Positions 35,011 through 43,965 of a DNA stretch of 64,000 bases are shown in pieces. The position numbers were made by a program, and so were the translations under genes. The stretch is taken from positions 404,526 to 468,525 of the forward strand of contig NZ_LGHP01000003.1 in NCBI RefSeq assembly GCF_001280845.1, read 5' to 3'. Numbering within the stretch: the stretch's first letter is position 1; every line of letters begins with the position of its first letter. This DNA is from Bacillus sp. FJAT-28004 (GTDB lineage Bacteria; Bacillota; Bacilli; Paenibacillales; Paenibacillaceae). A model generated the notes under the pieces. It saw nothing but the letters and a program-made list of their open reading frames with translations. It was not told where the DNA came from and did not search any database.

Positions 35011-35793
35011 ATGGCAGAATTGATCGGAAACAAGGGGCAGCGTCGCCGTGAAGCGCTACTGCAGCTATTGAAGCAGCAGGGACGGGTGACGATCTTGGAA
35101 ATGGTTGAGCGCTTCGGCTGCTCAGAAGCGACGGCACGTCGTGATCTTGAGCAAATGGAAGCCGATTATCCGGTCATTCGGACGATTGGCGGGGCGATGT
35201 ACGATGGAATGAACTCGGTAAGGGATTTACCTTTCTCGGAGAAGGAAGGGCTGTCGATCCTGGAGAAAGAACATATCGCGGAATTAGCAGCCTCATTAAT
35301 TTTGGAAGGCGATGTGATCGGTCTCTCCGGCGGTACGACCAACTTCCTTATTGCCAAGATGTTAAAGTCCAGACGAGGCATCACGGTAGTGACCAATGCG
35401 GTTAATATCGCGATGGAGCTGGCGGGCAGCGATATTCAGGTTGTCGTTACCGGCGGCATCATGAGGCATAACAGCTTTGAGCTGTGTGGTCCTTTAGGCG
35501 AGGGTATGGTAGCACATTTGCATATCGGAAAGATGTTCATCGGTGTCGATGGTATCTCTGCCGCTGGCGGTATTACGACCTACTCCGAGCAAGAAGCGCA
35601 AATCGCTAAAGCACTCATTAAGCGTTCACAAGCGGCATATGCCGTATTCGATCATACGAAGACAGATCGTACCTCGTTATTTTCCATTGCTTCCTTATCC
35701 GAGCTGCGGGGTGTCATTACAGATGTCCCGCTCACCGAAGAGCTTGCGGCTGAAATGAAGCAGCTTGGCATTTCTGTGCATGTAACGGATTAA
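35011..35793 (+). CDS. DeoR/GlpR-family transcriptional regulator
   Basis: 260 residues. N-terminal DeoR helix-turn-helix (RRREALLQLLKQQGRVTI, then MVERFGCSEATARRDLEQME), then the sugar-phosphate sensing domain DVIGLSGGTTNFLIAKML, VVTNAVNIAMEL, GKMFIGVDGISAAGGI. It likely represses the adjoining kinase gene and responds to its product or substrate. ATG follows the kinase stop by two bases; a longer in-frame start would overlap the kinase. Confidence 0.88.
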   Translation: MAELIGNKGQRRREALLQLLKQQGRVTILEMVERFGCSEATARRDLEQMEADYPVIRTIGGAMYDGMNSVRDLPFSEKEGLSILEKEHIAELAASLILEGDVIGLSGGTTNFLIAKMLKSRRGITVVTNAVNIAMELAGSDIQVVVTGGIMRHNSFELCGPLGEGMVAHLHIGKMFIGVDGISAAGGITTYSEQEAQIAKALIKRSQAAYAVFDHTKTDRTSLFSIASLSELRGVITDVPLTEELAAEMKQLGISVHVTD

Positions 35794-35806
35794 CATGATA
35801 TTCAAA

Positions 35807-35853
35807 AGAGGTTCCGCTTCAAAAGGTTATATACCTTTTGAGACGGAACCTCT
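35807..35853. terminator. Bidirectional terminator between the DeoR gene and nagA
   Basis: AGAGGTTCCG...TCAAAAGG pairs with CCTTTTGA..CGGAACCTCT, a long stem with a small bulge followed by TATTTTGG, between converging genes. Confidence 0.85.
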
Positions 35854-35871
35854 ATTTTGGTTGTATTTATT

Positions 35872-37065
35872 TTATGAGCGCTGAGCTTCATATACAGAAC
35901 GGCCTTGTACCCATGTCTGCTGTACTTGCATTTGCGAGTCAACCCATACAAGATCTGCTTGCTTGCCGCTTGCTATTGTACCGGTACGGTCGATAATGCC
36001 AAGCTGTTTCGCTGCATTGCCGCTTGCCAAACGACTAATCTCTGGTAGTGATAACTTAGTTTGTTCAAGCATAAAGCGTACTGCACCAATCATCGTTAAA
36101 CAACTGCCTGCAAGGGCATTGCCTTCGCGCAATCTTGCTTCGCCGTCCTTAACGATAACGGCTAAGCCGCCAAGACTATACTCGCCTTCCGGCATGCCGG
36201 CTGCGGCCATCGCATCCGTGATCAGTATCACTTTGTCTGAAGGCTTAGCAGCGAGCACCAGTCGGATAGCTGCGGGATGCACATGTATGCCGTCCGCTAT
36301 AAGCTCGGCCACAATACGGTCATCGGTCAGTACAGCACCAAGTGTACCTGGCTCGCGGTGATGGAGACCACGCATAGCATTGTACGTATGGACAGCTTGC
36401 GAGAGGCCGGCATCTGCCGCAGCGATCACCTCATCATAGACTGCATCCGTATGCCCGCAAGCTGTGTTGATCCCTTGCTCAGCTAGCCATGAAATGGTCT
36501 CGATTGCACCGCTTTTCTCAGGAGCTAGTGTAAGCTGCCGAAGAAGATCGGGCCATTTGGCATGCCAATGCTGCATCCACTCTAGCTGCGGGGTCTTGAT
36601 ATAGGCAGGGTTCTGAGCGCCAGGCCATACCTCACTTATGAAAGGCCCCTCCAAATGCACACCATATAAAGCTGCGTAAGGCATTTCGCTGATGCGATAA
36701 TCAGCTACGGCATGCAATACGTCTTCGATCGCTTCCTTGGAAGCCGTCATCGTTGTAGCCAGCATGCCTGTTGTGCCTTGCGAGGCGTGGAATTTGGTTA
36801 TCTTGTCGAAACTCTCACGGTTGGCATCCATAAAATCAGCTCCGAAACCGCCGTGAACATGCACATCAATAAAGCCAGGAAGAAGCCAACCTCCTTGTCC
36901 GTCTATCGCGGATTGTGCATCCGAAGCCTCTGCTGCTTCATTGTCACCTTGAGTGATAATCTTTGTAATCTTTCCATCTTGTACGAAAACACTGCCGTTA
37001 ACTACCCCGTCTTCAAGCACGATATTTACGTTGTGGATGAACCAGTTTGCAGAGTTTGTGGTCAT
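35872..37065 (-). CDS. nagA: N-acetylglucosamine-6-phosphate deacetylase
   Basis: 397 residues of the amidohydrolase fold. Metal site HVHGGFGADFMD, substrate loop HLEGPFIS, GHTDAVYDE, and the active-site Asp in VILITDAMAAAGMPEGEYSLGG. It converts GlcNAc-6-phosphate to glucosamine-6-phosphate and acetate. The ATG overlaps the nagB stop (TAAATG), so nagB and nagA form a coupled operon for amino-sugar use. Confidence 0.95.
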   Translation of the reverse strand: MTTNSANWFIHNVNIVLEDGVVNGSVFVQDGKITKIITQGDNEAAEASDAQSAIDGQGGWLLPGFIDVHVHGGFGADFMDANRESFDKITKFHASQGTTGMLATTMTASKEAIEDVLHAVADYRISEMPYAALYGVHLEGPFISEVWPGAQNPAYIKTPQLEWMQHWHAKWPDLLRQLTLAPEKSGAIETISWLAEQGINTACGHTDAVYDEVIAAADAGLSQAVHTYNAMRGLHHREPGTLGAVLTDDRIVAELIADGIHVHPAAIRLVLAAKPSDKVILITDAMAAAGMPEGEYSLGGLAVIVKDGEARLREGNALAGSCLTMIGAVRFMLEQTKLSLPEISRLASGNAAKQLGIIDRTGTIASGKQADLVWVDSQMQVQQTWVQGRSVYEAQRS

Positions 37066-37791
37066 TTAACTCAACATCCTTCCTGCCTCGCGATCTAGTA
37101 GAACAATGACGCGCGGATGTGTTTGCAGCAATGAAGCCGGCACATTAGTCGTAATCGGACCAGTCAATGCTTCTTTTACAATTTCCGCTTTATCAGCACC
37201 ACGAACAGCAAGCACAATCGTATTAGCTTTCAAAATGGAGCCAACACCCATCGTAATCGCATACTCAGGTACTTCATCCATAGAATCGAAGAAACGAGCG
37301 TTTGCTTCACGCGTTTCCTCTTTTAGCTTAACAACGTGAGTTCCGCCCGAAAGGTTAACATCAGGTTCATTGAATCCAATATGACCGTTGTGGCCCAGAC
37401 CAAGCAACTGAACATCTACCGGACTAGCTTCTAGCATTGCATCATAAGAATTGGATTCTCGCTCGACATCCGAAGCCATGCCATTTGGCAAATGGATCTG
37501 GTTTGCGGGAATATCGATGTGCGAAAATAGATGCTGGTTCATGTAGTAGGCGTAGCTTTGGTCGTTATCAGGTTTTACTCCGACATATTCATCCAAATTG
37601 AACGTTGTCACATCTTTGAAGCTAACCTTTTTTTGATTGTATAGCTCTACTATTTTGTCATAAATTCCAATGGGTGTCGATCCTGTAGCAAGGCCTAGTA
37701 CGGCGTCTGGTTTCTCGTTAACGATACCTACAAATAGCTCTGCTGCATAAGCATCTAATTCCTGTTGTGTATCAAATATAATCATTTCCAT
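37066..37791 (-). CDS. nagB: Glucosamine-6-phosphate deaminase
   Basis: 241 residues. Blocks: GLATGSTPIGIYDKIV, NLDEYVG with the catalytic acid, NGHIGFNEPD and the lid helix. Converts glucosamine-6-phosphate to fructose-6-phosphate and ammonia. RBS GGGGGAATAAAC. First gene of the nagBA operon, with promoter and operator candidates upstream. Confidence 0.95.
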   Translation of the reverse strand: MEMIIFDTQQELDAYAAELFVGIVNEKPDAVLGLATGSTPIGIYDKIVELYNQKKVSFKDVTTFNLDEYVGVKPDNDQSYAYYMNQHLFSHIDIPANQIHLPNGMASDVERESNSYDAMLEASPVDVQLLGLGHNGHIGFNEPDVNLSGGTHVVKLKEETREANARFFDSMDEVPEYAITMGVGSILKANTIVLAVRGADKAEIVKEALTGPITTNVPASLLQTHPRVIVLLDREAGRMLS

Positions 37792-37824
37792 GTTTATTCC
37801 CCCTATAAGGCTTTTGTTAGTTAT

Positions 37825-37853
37825 ATTTTATATGAGTTTCGACGGTTTAACAA
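37825..37853 (-). promoter_or_regulatory. Sigma-A promoter of nagBA
   Basis: On the minus strand TTGTTA (37853-37848), a 17-base spacer and TAAAAT (37830-37825), about 35 bases before the nagB start. Confidence 0.6.
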
Positions 37854-37857
37854 GATA

Positions 37858-37899
37858 AAATGATTGTAAAATTCAATTAAATGATTGTAAAAATCATTT
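37858..37899 (-). promoter_or_regulatory. Candidate operator: duplicated TTTTACAATCATTT
   Basis: The 14-mer TTTTACAATCATTT occurs twice with 21-base spacing, just upstream of the nagB -35; the distal copy is part of a palindrome AAATGATT-N5-AATCATTT (37879-37899). It does not resemble the DasR/NagR box, so another regulator may act here. The rest of the 585-base gap to fni shows nothing else I can support. Confidence 0.45.
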
Positions 37900-38376
37900 G
37901 TCTAATATGAGATCAGTGACTTCTAACTAACAAGTTAGGCTCATATTTGTTTGAAGGGGGACACTTTTCTTTATCATGCCACATTTATTAGAAGAACTAT
38001 TCTAGGCGGAAAGCACAGAGATCCGATTCGTACCATTTGAAACCTAGCTGATTTACCGGCTCAATTTTAAAAGTTTAATGTTGCATTTATCCAATATTAG
38101 GGGCAACCCGCTTATTTTTTGTCGATGGGTTTTTCTTATGTGTCAATGTCGTGGAGTTGAGAGCGTGAATCAAAAAATTATGCTAAACTAGTACGTAGTC
38201 ACTTAGCTGAAATGGTTATGGTTCGTATTGTACAAGCAGACATAATCCTTACATATATGTTCAGCATATTGCTGAGGAATTTAGCAAGTCGTAAACGAAT
38301 GAAGAAGATAGAGAAGCGAAACGTGAGCTGCGTTGCTATAGAAGGCGTTAGCCGTTTAAGCTTGGGAGGAACAAGC

Positions 38377-39432
38377 ATGTCAGTAGATCAGCAAGCAGCA
38401 ACTGCAAAGCGCAAAGGAGAGCATATACGTATTTGCTTGCAGGAGCAAGTAAACAGCGTTGGCATTGAAACGGGCTTGGAGCGATACCGCTTTAAGCATA
38501 ATGCGCTGCCTGAACTTTCCTTCGCTGAAGTAAGTTTGAATACGGAATGGTTCGGCAAAAAACTAGGCGCACCACTTCTCGTTAGCTCCATGACGGGTGG
38601 AACGGATGAAGCAGGGGCCATTAATCGTCGATTGGCGGTTGTTGCAGAGACGAGAGGCTGGGCGATTGGTCTAGGCTCCATGCGTGCAGCAATAGAAAAC
38701 GAACAACTTGCAGCTTCTTTTTCCATTCGAAAAGATGCACCTACCGTACCAGTCATTGCTAACATTGGTGCGGTTCAGCTGAACTATGGTTTTGGAGTGG
38801 AATCCTGCCGCAGAGCGGTACATATTGCTGAAGCGGATGCGCTAGTCCTTCATCTCAACAGCATGCAAGAGGTGTTCCAACCTGAGGGAGATACAGATTT
38901 TCGCAATTTATTGTCTGCGATTGAGCAGGTTTGTAAGTCGCTTGATGTCCCAGTAGGCGTAAAGGAAGTTGGCTGGGGCATTGATGCAGAGACAGCAGCA
39001 GCGCTTGCAGGGGTAGGCGTTTCGTTTATTGATGCTGCTGGTGCGGGTGGTACGTCATGGAGTCAGGTCGAGAAGTTTCGTTCCACGGATGATCTGAGAA
39101 GGCAAGCTGCCGAGTCATTCGCCGATTGGGGAATACCTACCGCTGATAGTGTTACGGAAATCCGTGCAATGCTTCCCCACGCTAATATTATTGCAAGCGG
39201 TGGATTACGAACAGGCATTGATGCGGCGAAAGCAATCGCACTTGGCGCGAATCTTGCAGGCTTTGGACGTGTATTGCTGCCACAAGCGGCTAACAGCAGC
39301 AACCAAATTTCACAGGAACAATTGCTGCAGCAATTCGAGCGTATTGAATTTGAACTGCGTACCGCGATGTTTGGAATTGGTGTTGGAACCATCAATGAGC
39401 TGAGTCAAACGAATCGATTAATCCTTAAATAA
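38377..39432 (+). CDS. fni: Isopentenyl-diphosphate delta-isomerase, type 2 (FMN-dependent)
   Basis: 351 residues. Starts with RKGEHIRICL, the type-2 N-terminus; SSMTGGT, AIGLGSMRAAIEN, NIGAVQLNYGF, the Mg-binding HLNSMQEVFQPEGDTDF, VKEVGWG, and FIDAAGAGGTSW with the FMN phosphate site IIASGGLRTGIDAAK. It isomerises IPP and DMAPP. ATG 38377 has GGGAGGAACAAGC; an upstream in-frame ATG at 38212 has no ribosome site. Confidence 0.94.
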   Translation: MSVDQQAATAKRKGEHIRICLQEQVNSVGIETGLERYRFKHNALPELSFAEVSLNTEWFGKKLGAPLLVSSMTGGTDEAGAINRRLAVVAETRGWAIGLGSMRAAIENEQLAASFSIRKDAPTVPVIANIGAVQLNYGFGVESCRRAVHIAEADALVLHLNSMQEVFQPEGDTDFRNLLSAIEQVCKSLDVPVGVKEVGWGIDAETAAALAGVGVSFIDAAGAGGTSWSQVEKFRSTDDLRRQAAESFADWGIPTADSVTEIRAMLPHANIIASGGLRTGIDAAKAIALGANLAGFGRVLLPQAANSSNQISQEQLLQQFERIEFELRTAMFGIGVGTINELSQTNRLILK

Positions 39433-39443
39433 AATAGTAATTT

Positions 39444-39495
39444 AAAAAAGAGGTGACCCGAAGCGATATTTTTGCTTCTAGGTCACCTCTTTTTT
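39444..39495. terminator. Bidirectional terminator between fni and gerC
   Basis: AAAAAAGAGGTGACC and GGTCACCTCTTTTTT form a perfect long stem that also contains an inner GAAGC/GCTTC pair. Confidence 0.95.
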
Positions 39496-39512
39496 GCTGC
39501 GCAGTGAGACCT

Positions 39513-40604
39513 TTATTTGATAATACCTGTACCTTCTATTTGGATATTAGGATTGACCACAAATTTAATAGTGGGATAGATGGACTGCCACTGCTTCCAA
39601 GCATCGTTTCCGGGATGGGTGGCACGATAACGCAACCCGAAACCCATAGGATCAACGTTAGCCTTTTGGATTTTTTTGAGAAGGGCAAGGCAGGTTTTAG
39701 CATATTCCTTATTTAATTCCTGCTCGATAGGCAACCACTGGTCTTCATAAATGCCTTTAGGCGCCTCCTCAAATACGACTTTAATCATGATATCCAGTAT
39801 AATCGTATCTTGACCGTTCTCCTTGCCAAGATGAAATTTGGAGTGCATCTCAGTAATGGCAACGACTAAATCCAAACCTTGAAACATACCATGCATGGAA
39901 GATTTCGTGAAATCTTCAGCGATTTGATTATAAAGCTGTGATTCAGCCGGTGATAAAATAAGCTTTACCCTTTTTTTATCAAGCAGAGCTGTTCGGTTGA
40001 TAATGAAGCTCTCCTTGCTATCTTTAATGATTACAGGCATCAACGGATCAAGACCTTTCTCCGAGGCACGCCTAGCAAAGTCCGACAAAGATTCTACGTA
40101 TGTATAGGATGACTCGGTTCCATCTGCTCCGAAACTCAAAAAAAGTGTGTTGCCAGGATAACGCTCTGATACAGGCTTTACATTGAGGATTGTTTCAGCG
40201 TCTGGTTTACCAATTGCAATGTCGGCCACGCTCTGAATATCTCTTCTCCTAGACATCCATTGCAAAATGTCCTTATAATTTTGGCGGGCAATTTTCTCGC
40301 CAATCAGAAACACTTTGCAATGTCCGAAATCAAGCTCCTTATCGACGTAGGCTTTCAACATGCGAACCCCTTCTGCGATCGATTCAGTATCAATGCTTTC
40401 GATTTGCGTTTTTGAAGCACCAGGCTCGATCTTTGGAGAAGGAACAGCAAGCAGTAGTGTGAGACGATAAGGTTTTTTCTCATTTTCCGATGCATCTATG
40501 CCTAAGGCGACCACGAAGAATCGTTTGTCAATATCCTTGAACCCGCAGCCGCCGAGTAAACCAAGAGTAAGGATTAACAAAAAGACTCGAAGGGTTATGC
40601 TCAT
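39513..40604 (-). CDS. Ger(x)C-family germinant-receptor lipoprotein (operon 1)
   Basis: 363 residues. Signal peptide with lipobox GLLGGC and lipidated Cys20, then the GerAC pattern FKDIDKRFFVVALGID and the C-terminal GLRYRATHPGNDAWKQW block. C subunit of a GerA-type nutrient receptor in the spore inner membrane. The ATG overlaps the B-subunit stop (ATGA); AGGAGG is 12 bases upstream. Last gene of operon 1, ending at a strong terminator. Confidence 0.9.
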   Translation of the reverse strand: MSITLRVFLLILTLGLLGGCGFKDIDKRFFVVALGIDASENEKKPYRLTLLLAVPSPKIEPGASKTQIESIDTESIAEGVRMLKAYVDKELDFGHCKVFLIGEKIARQNYKDILQWMSRRRDIQSVADIAIGKPDAETILNVKPVSERYPGNTLFLSFGADGTESSYTYVESLSDFARRASEKGLDPLMPVIIKDSKESFIINRTALLDKKRVKLILSPAESQLYNQIAEDFTKSSMHGMFQGLDLVVAITEMHSKFHLGKENGQDTIILDIMIKVVFEEAPKGIYEDQWLPIEQELNKEYAKTCLALLKKIQKANVDPMGFGLRYRATHPGNDAWKQWQSIYPTIKFVVNPNIQIEGTGIIK

Positions 40605-41701
40605 ACGGCCTTGGACCTCCTTTTGCTAAGCACGAATACCCAAACGACGATTAAAATCTCAACGAACAATCGGATAATGAGCCAATAGGTAGTGATGTAC
40701 ATGTTCATCTTTTCATTCGTCACCAAGAGATACAAGATGGTGAGCAATGCAAAAATACCGACGATGACGTAGTTGGATATCGGCGTTTTGAGACTGTCGA
40801 ACTCCGGCTTATAGTTCGGGAAGCAAGCTTTCAAAAACTCCATCGCTTGATGCCATCCGGACATCGTGTACACAAGAGTCAGATTCAAGAAAACAATTAA
40901 AAATAGAAACAACACACGCTCAATAAAACCGTATTGCATAAGCAGGGAGTCTGCGGTTTGGCTCCAAATATAGACGTATTGGTTCACTCCTTCCGTTCCA
41001 TGAAAGCCAATCGGCACAAAAAACGTAATCAATAATATGACGGCTCCGAATATCGGATATACGAAGCGGAATTTAAAGCGGAAATTTGGCGGGAAGAGCC
41101 GATTGAACAACGAGAGATTGATGTAACCGGTAAAAATAAGGGTAGAGGCTGCTACGCAGGCCAAGGTAGGCATTTCCGTTACGTAATTGGCTATGACATG
41201 AATCGCATCCCAATTAAGCTGTGTGCTTCGCACCGCCTTAAACAATATAAAGATGATGATTGGAGCATTTACGATAAAGCCGATTTCAATGATGAACATT
41301 ACCGAGAGCGTGGAGCGTGTGGCGGCATAACCGCAGGCAATTACGAGCATTGTCAAAATAACTATCGCATTTGCATCCGGATTGAAAAAACGATTGATAA
41401 GTATGGCGTAAGCAACAACAACAATCGTAGTTGCAAACCACCACAAAATTGTAAAAAACAGCATGGAGATCGTTACGAGCCATTGCGGGCAATACAGCTT
41501 TAATATTTCTGGCAAGCCCTTACCGGGAAAACGGGCCATTGCGCTTGTGTACATATAGACGAGTATCGTACCGATAACAATGCCTACCAGCATGGACGAT
41601 ACCGCACCCGTATAGCGAAACTGTATGAGTATATGCGGGACATACAGCATCAAATTAATGAAGCTGGCAAGTGTAAAGTTGTAAAAAAAATAACGGTTCA
41701 C
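40601..41701 (-). CDS. GerAB/spore-permease family germinant-receptor subunit (operon 1)
   Basis: 366 residues with about ten membrane helices, of the APC-like spore permease family. Only general features can be used: ARFPGKGLPEILKLYCPQW, then many hydrophobic spans and a basic end LSKRRSKAV. GTG start overlapping the A-subunit stop (GTGA) with AGGTGAAGATTGA upstream. B subunits carry the ligand-binding pocket of GerA-type receptors. Confidence 0.88.
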   Translation of the reverse strand: MNRYFFYNFTLASFINLMLYVPHILIQFRYTGAVSSMLVGIVIGTILVYMYTSAMARFPGKGLPEILKLYCPQWLVTISMLFFTILWWFATTIVVVAYAILINRFFNPDANAIVILTMLVIACGYAATRSTLSVMFIIEIGFIVNAPIIIFILFKAVRSTQLNWDAIHVIANYVTEMPTLACVAASTLIFTGYINLSLFNRLFPPNFRFKFRFVYPIFGAVILLITFFVPIGFHGTEGVNQYVYIWSQTADSLLMQYGFIERVLFLFLIVFLNLTLVYTMSGWHQAMEFLKACFPNYKPEFDSLKTPISNYVIVGIFALLTILYLLVTNEKMNMYITTYWLIIRLFVEILIVVWVFVLSKRRSKAV

Positions 41702-43029
41702 TCAATCTTCACCTGCCCAACATCGCCTTCTAACGGTCTTAATTTTCCGAAAATACGCATGTACGGCTTTCCGAAGCTCCTTAGGCTGCATAAATACGTG
41801 ACATACATAAACATACCAACGGCAACGCCGGTGACGCCAAAGAAAATAGAGATTCCAATTAGTGGATACTTTAAGAAGCGGACTGCAAATGACAACGAAT
41901 TGACAGGAATAACAAAATTTGAAATGGCTACTACGGACGTAACGATAATCATAATGCTGCTTACGAGACCGGCCTGTTGCGCGGCTTGTCCGAGAATAAG
42001 CCCTCCGACAGTCGTAGCTGTAGAACCGATGTAACGAGGTAAGCGTATGCTTGCCTCAATTAGTGTTTCGATCATAAAGAGCATAATAAATACCTCGATG
42101 AACGATGGGTAAGGGACAGCAGAACGGCTGCCTGCAATCGAGAAAGCAAGCTGTACGCGAAACAGCTCTGGATTGTAGGAGACGACGGAAATATAGAGAG
42201 CAGGCAAGGTGATCGTCAGCAAAGTTGACATATACCGAAGGAAGATAAGAAAACGAGTCATCCAATAGGAGTCGTAATCATCCTCTACCGCATGCATGAA
42301 GTCAAAAAAGGTTGACGGCAAAATAATAGCGAACATGTTTCCCTTTAGGAGAATGATTATTTTCCCTTTGGAGATCGCACTAGTAATGCGGTCAGGACGT
42401 TCTGTGATAAGGACAGTAGGGAACAAATGCTTGCGATTGCCGACCAAGAGCTTCTCAAGCTCACCTGAGGAATGAAGCATTTCCACGTTAATTGTTGCTA
42501 ACTTTGTACGTACGTTGTCGAGTACTGAGGGATCTACACGCCGCTGGTCGAATAAGGCGAAAACAGGTGTTTTGGACAATGAGCCAATCGTATGCTCTTC
42601 CACAGAGAGATCTGGAGACGGATACATGCTGCGGATAAGGTTGAGCGATATATATATATTTTCGCTTAACGCGATTTGTGGGCCTTGAATAGCGCTTTCC
42701 ACTTGTGTTTGTGAATTTTCAATACATATAATGCGTTCAGCTTTGAATGAATATATGATGCCATTTGCCTCAATCAGCACATGGCCACGCAGCAGAAGAT
42801 CCTGCCATTTAGCGACATCTTCAAGTATTTCGTAATCGGGATTTGTATCCAACTGGGATTGAAAAGAATATTCCTCTTTTGTAAAAGGGACGATAATGAA
42901 ATCACTTATTTTCACTTCTTCGCATAAAGGAACGATATAGGCAATTTCTATTGTCATTTCGCTATTTTTCAAAATTTCTAATTTAATATCGATTGCTTCT
43001 GCAAATAATAAGCGGATACGGTCATTCAT
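41698..43029 (-). CDS. GerA-family germinant-receptor subunit A (operon 1)
   Basis: 443 residues, first gene of operon 1. Soluble N-terminal domain, then TERPDRITSAISKGKIIILLKGNMFAIILP and a membrane domain with MTRFLIFLRYMSTLLTITLPALYIS, IRLPRYIGSTATTVGGLILGQAAQQAG, typical of GerA. It is shorter than the usual 480-500 residues at the N-terminus. ATG 43029 with AAAGGGGGAAGACGT is preferred; an open frame continues upstream to 43347 but lacks a ribosome site and runs into the divergent gene. Confidence 0.9.
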   Translation of the reverse strand: MNDRIRLLFAEAIDIKLEILKNSEMTIEIAYIVPLCEEVKISDFIIVPFTKEEYSFQSQLDTNPDYEILEDVAKWQDLLLRGHVLIEANGIIYSFKAERIICIENSQTQVESAIQGPQIALSENIYISLNLIRSMYPSPDLSVEEHTIGSLSKTPVFALFDQRRVDPSVLDNVRTKLATINVEMLHSSGELEKLLVGNRKHLFPTVLITERPDRITSAISKGKIIILLKGNMFAIILPSTFFDFMHAVEDDYDSYWMTRFLIFLRYMSTLLTITLPALYISVVSYNPELFRVQLAFSIAGSRSAVPYPSFIEVFIMLFMIETLIEASIRLPRYIGSTATTVGGLILGQAAQQAGLVSSIMIIVTSVVAISNFVIPVNSLSFAVRFLKYPLIGISIFFGVTGVAVGMFMYVTYLCSLRSFGKPYMRIFGKLRPLEGDVGQVKIE

Positions 43030-43218
43030 ACGTCTTCCCCCTTTCTTAAGCTGCTCATAAGTAAATAAAAAATCTGGATAAGCTTCCATAGTTTGCACGT
43101 ATAAATGAAAATTATGCTTATTGGAATCGGTTTTTGCCAGTATGTTGGAATTAAAGTACAATGAAGTGATCATATTTAGCAGGCAATTCGCATGACCTTT
43201 ATGAAGGAGAGCATTAAA

Positions 43219-43965
43219 ATGAAACCATGGTACGAACAGAGCTTTGGCTCCGATTATATGCTTGTCTACAAACATCGCGATTGGGAAAATGCAAATAAAG
43301 AAGCTTCCAAAATGATCGCTTGGCTGGAGCTGACGGAAGGTTCTCATGTACTAGATATAGGATGTGGAATGGGAAGGCATTCACTTGCCTTAGCAAACTT
43401 AGGGTATTCCGTAACCGGTATGGATTTATCTGATATATTGCTTCATGAGGCTCATCGTCATGATGAAGACGGGCTTGTTGAATGGGTTAAAGGGGATATG
43501 CGCGAGCTGCCGTTTGAAGCGGAGTGTTTTGATGCAACGGTCAATTTATTTACCTCATTTGGCTATTTCACAGTGGAGGAAGATAATGTGAATGTGCTTC
43601 GGCATATTCGGAGGGTGCTGCGTCCAGACGGTTCTTTTCTTATAGATTTCCTTAATCCTATATATGTGGCTCAAACCTTAGTGCCCCGATCGGAGCGTTT
43701 AGATGAGGAGACAGGCTTGCTTATACAAGAGGCACGTTCCATTACAAATGGATGGGTACAGAAGGGGATTTCCATTTTCAATCCGCGAAGAGAGGAGAAG
43801 CCAAGACAATACTTAGAGCAAGTTAGATTGTACAAGCTGGATTGGTTTGAACATAATCTTGGAGCTTGCAGTCTTAGATTAGAAAAGTTGTATGGGAATT
43901 ATGATGGCTCAAAATATGATCCAGAAGCTTCTCCTCGTATGATTATGACAGGGAGGGCGAAATGA
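43219..43965 (+). CDS. SAM-dependent class I methyltransferase
   Basis: 248 residues. Motif I VLDIGCGMGRHSLAL at about residue 46, acidic post-I VTGMDLS, VKGDMRELPFEAECFDATVNLFTSFGYF as motif II/III, then RRVLRPDGSFLIDFLNP. The acceptor is unknown. RBS AAGGAG nine bases before the ATG. Its stop overlaps the start of the MBL hydrolase gene. Confidence 0.85.
   Translation: MKPWYEQSFGSDYMLVYKHRDWENANKEASKMIAWLELTEGSHVLDIGCGMGRHSLALANLGYSVTGMDLSDILLHEAHRHDEDGLVEWVKGDMRELPFEAECFDATVNLFTSFGYFTVEEDNVNVLRHIRRVLRPDGSFLIDFLNPIYVAQTLVPRSERLDEETGLLIQEARSITNGWVQKGISIFNPRREEKPRQYLEQVRLYKLDWFEHNLGACSLRLEKLYGNYDGSKYDPEASPRMIMTGRAK

Noticed and set aside
38212..38376. 55-residue N-terminal extension of Fni
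   Set aside because: No ribosome site at 38212; the family start and GGGAGG fit ATG 38377.
37792..38376. DasR/NagR operator or catabolite (cre) site upstream of nagB
   Set aside because: No sequence close to either consensus; TTGTTAAACCGTCG has the wrong spacing for a cre.
39453..39716. 87-residue plus-strand frame after fni
   Set aside because: Begins in the terminator and is antisense to gerC.
43030..43347. 106-residue N-terminal extension of GerA (operon 1)
   Set aside because: No ribosome site, crosses the methyltransferase start on the other strand, and ATG 43029 has GGGGG upstream.
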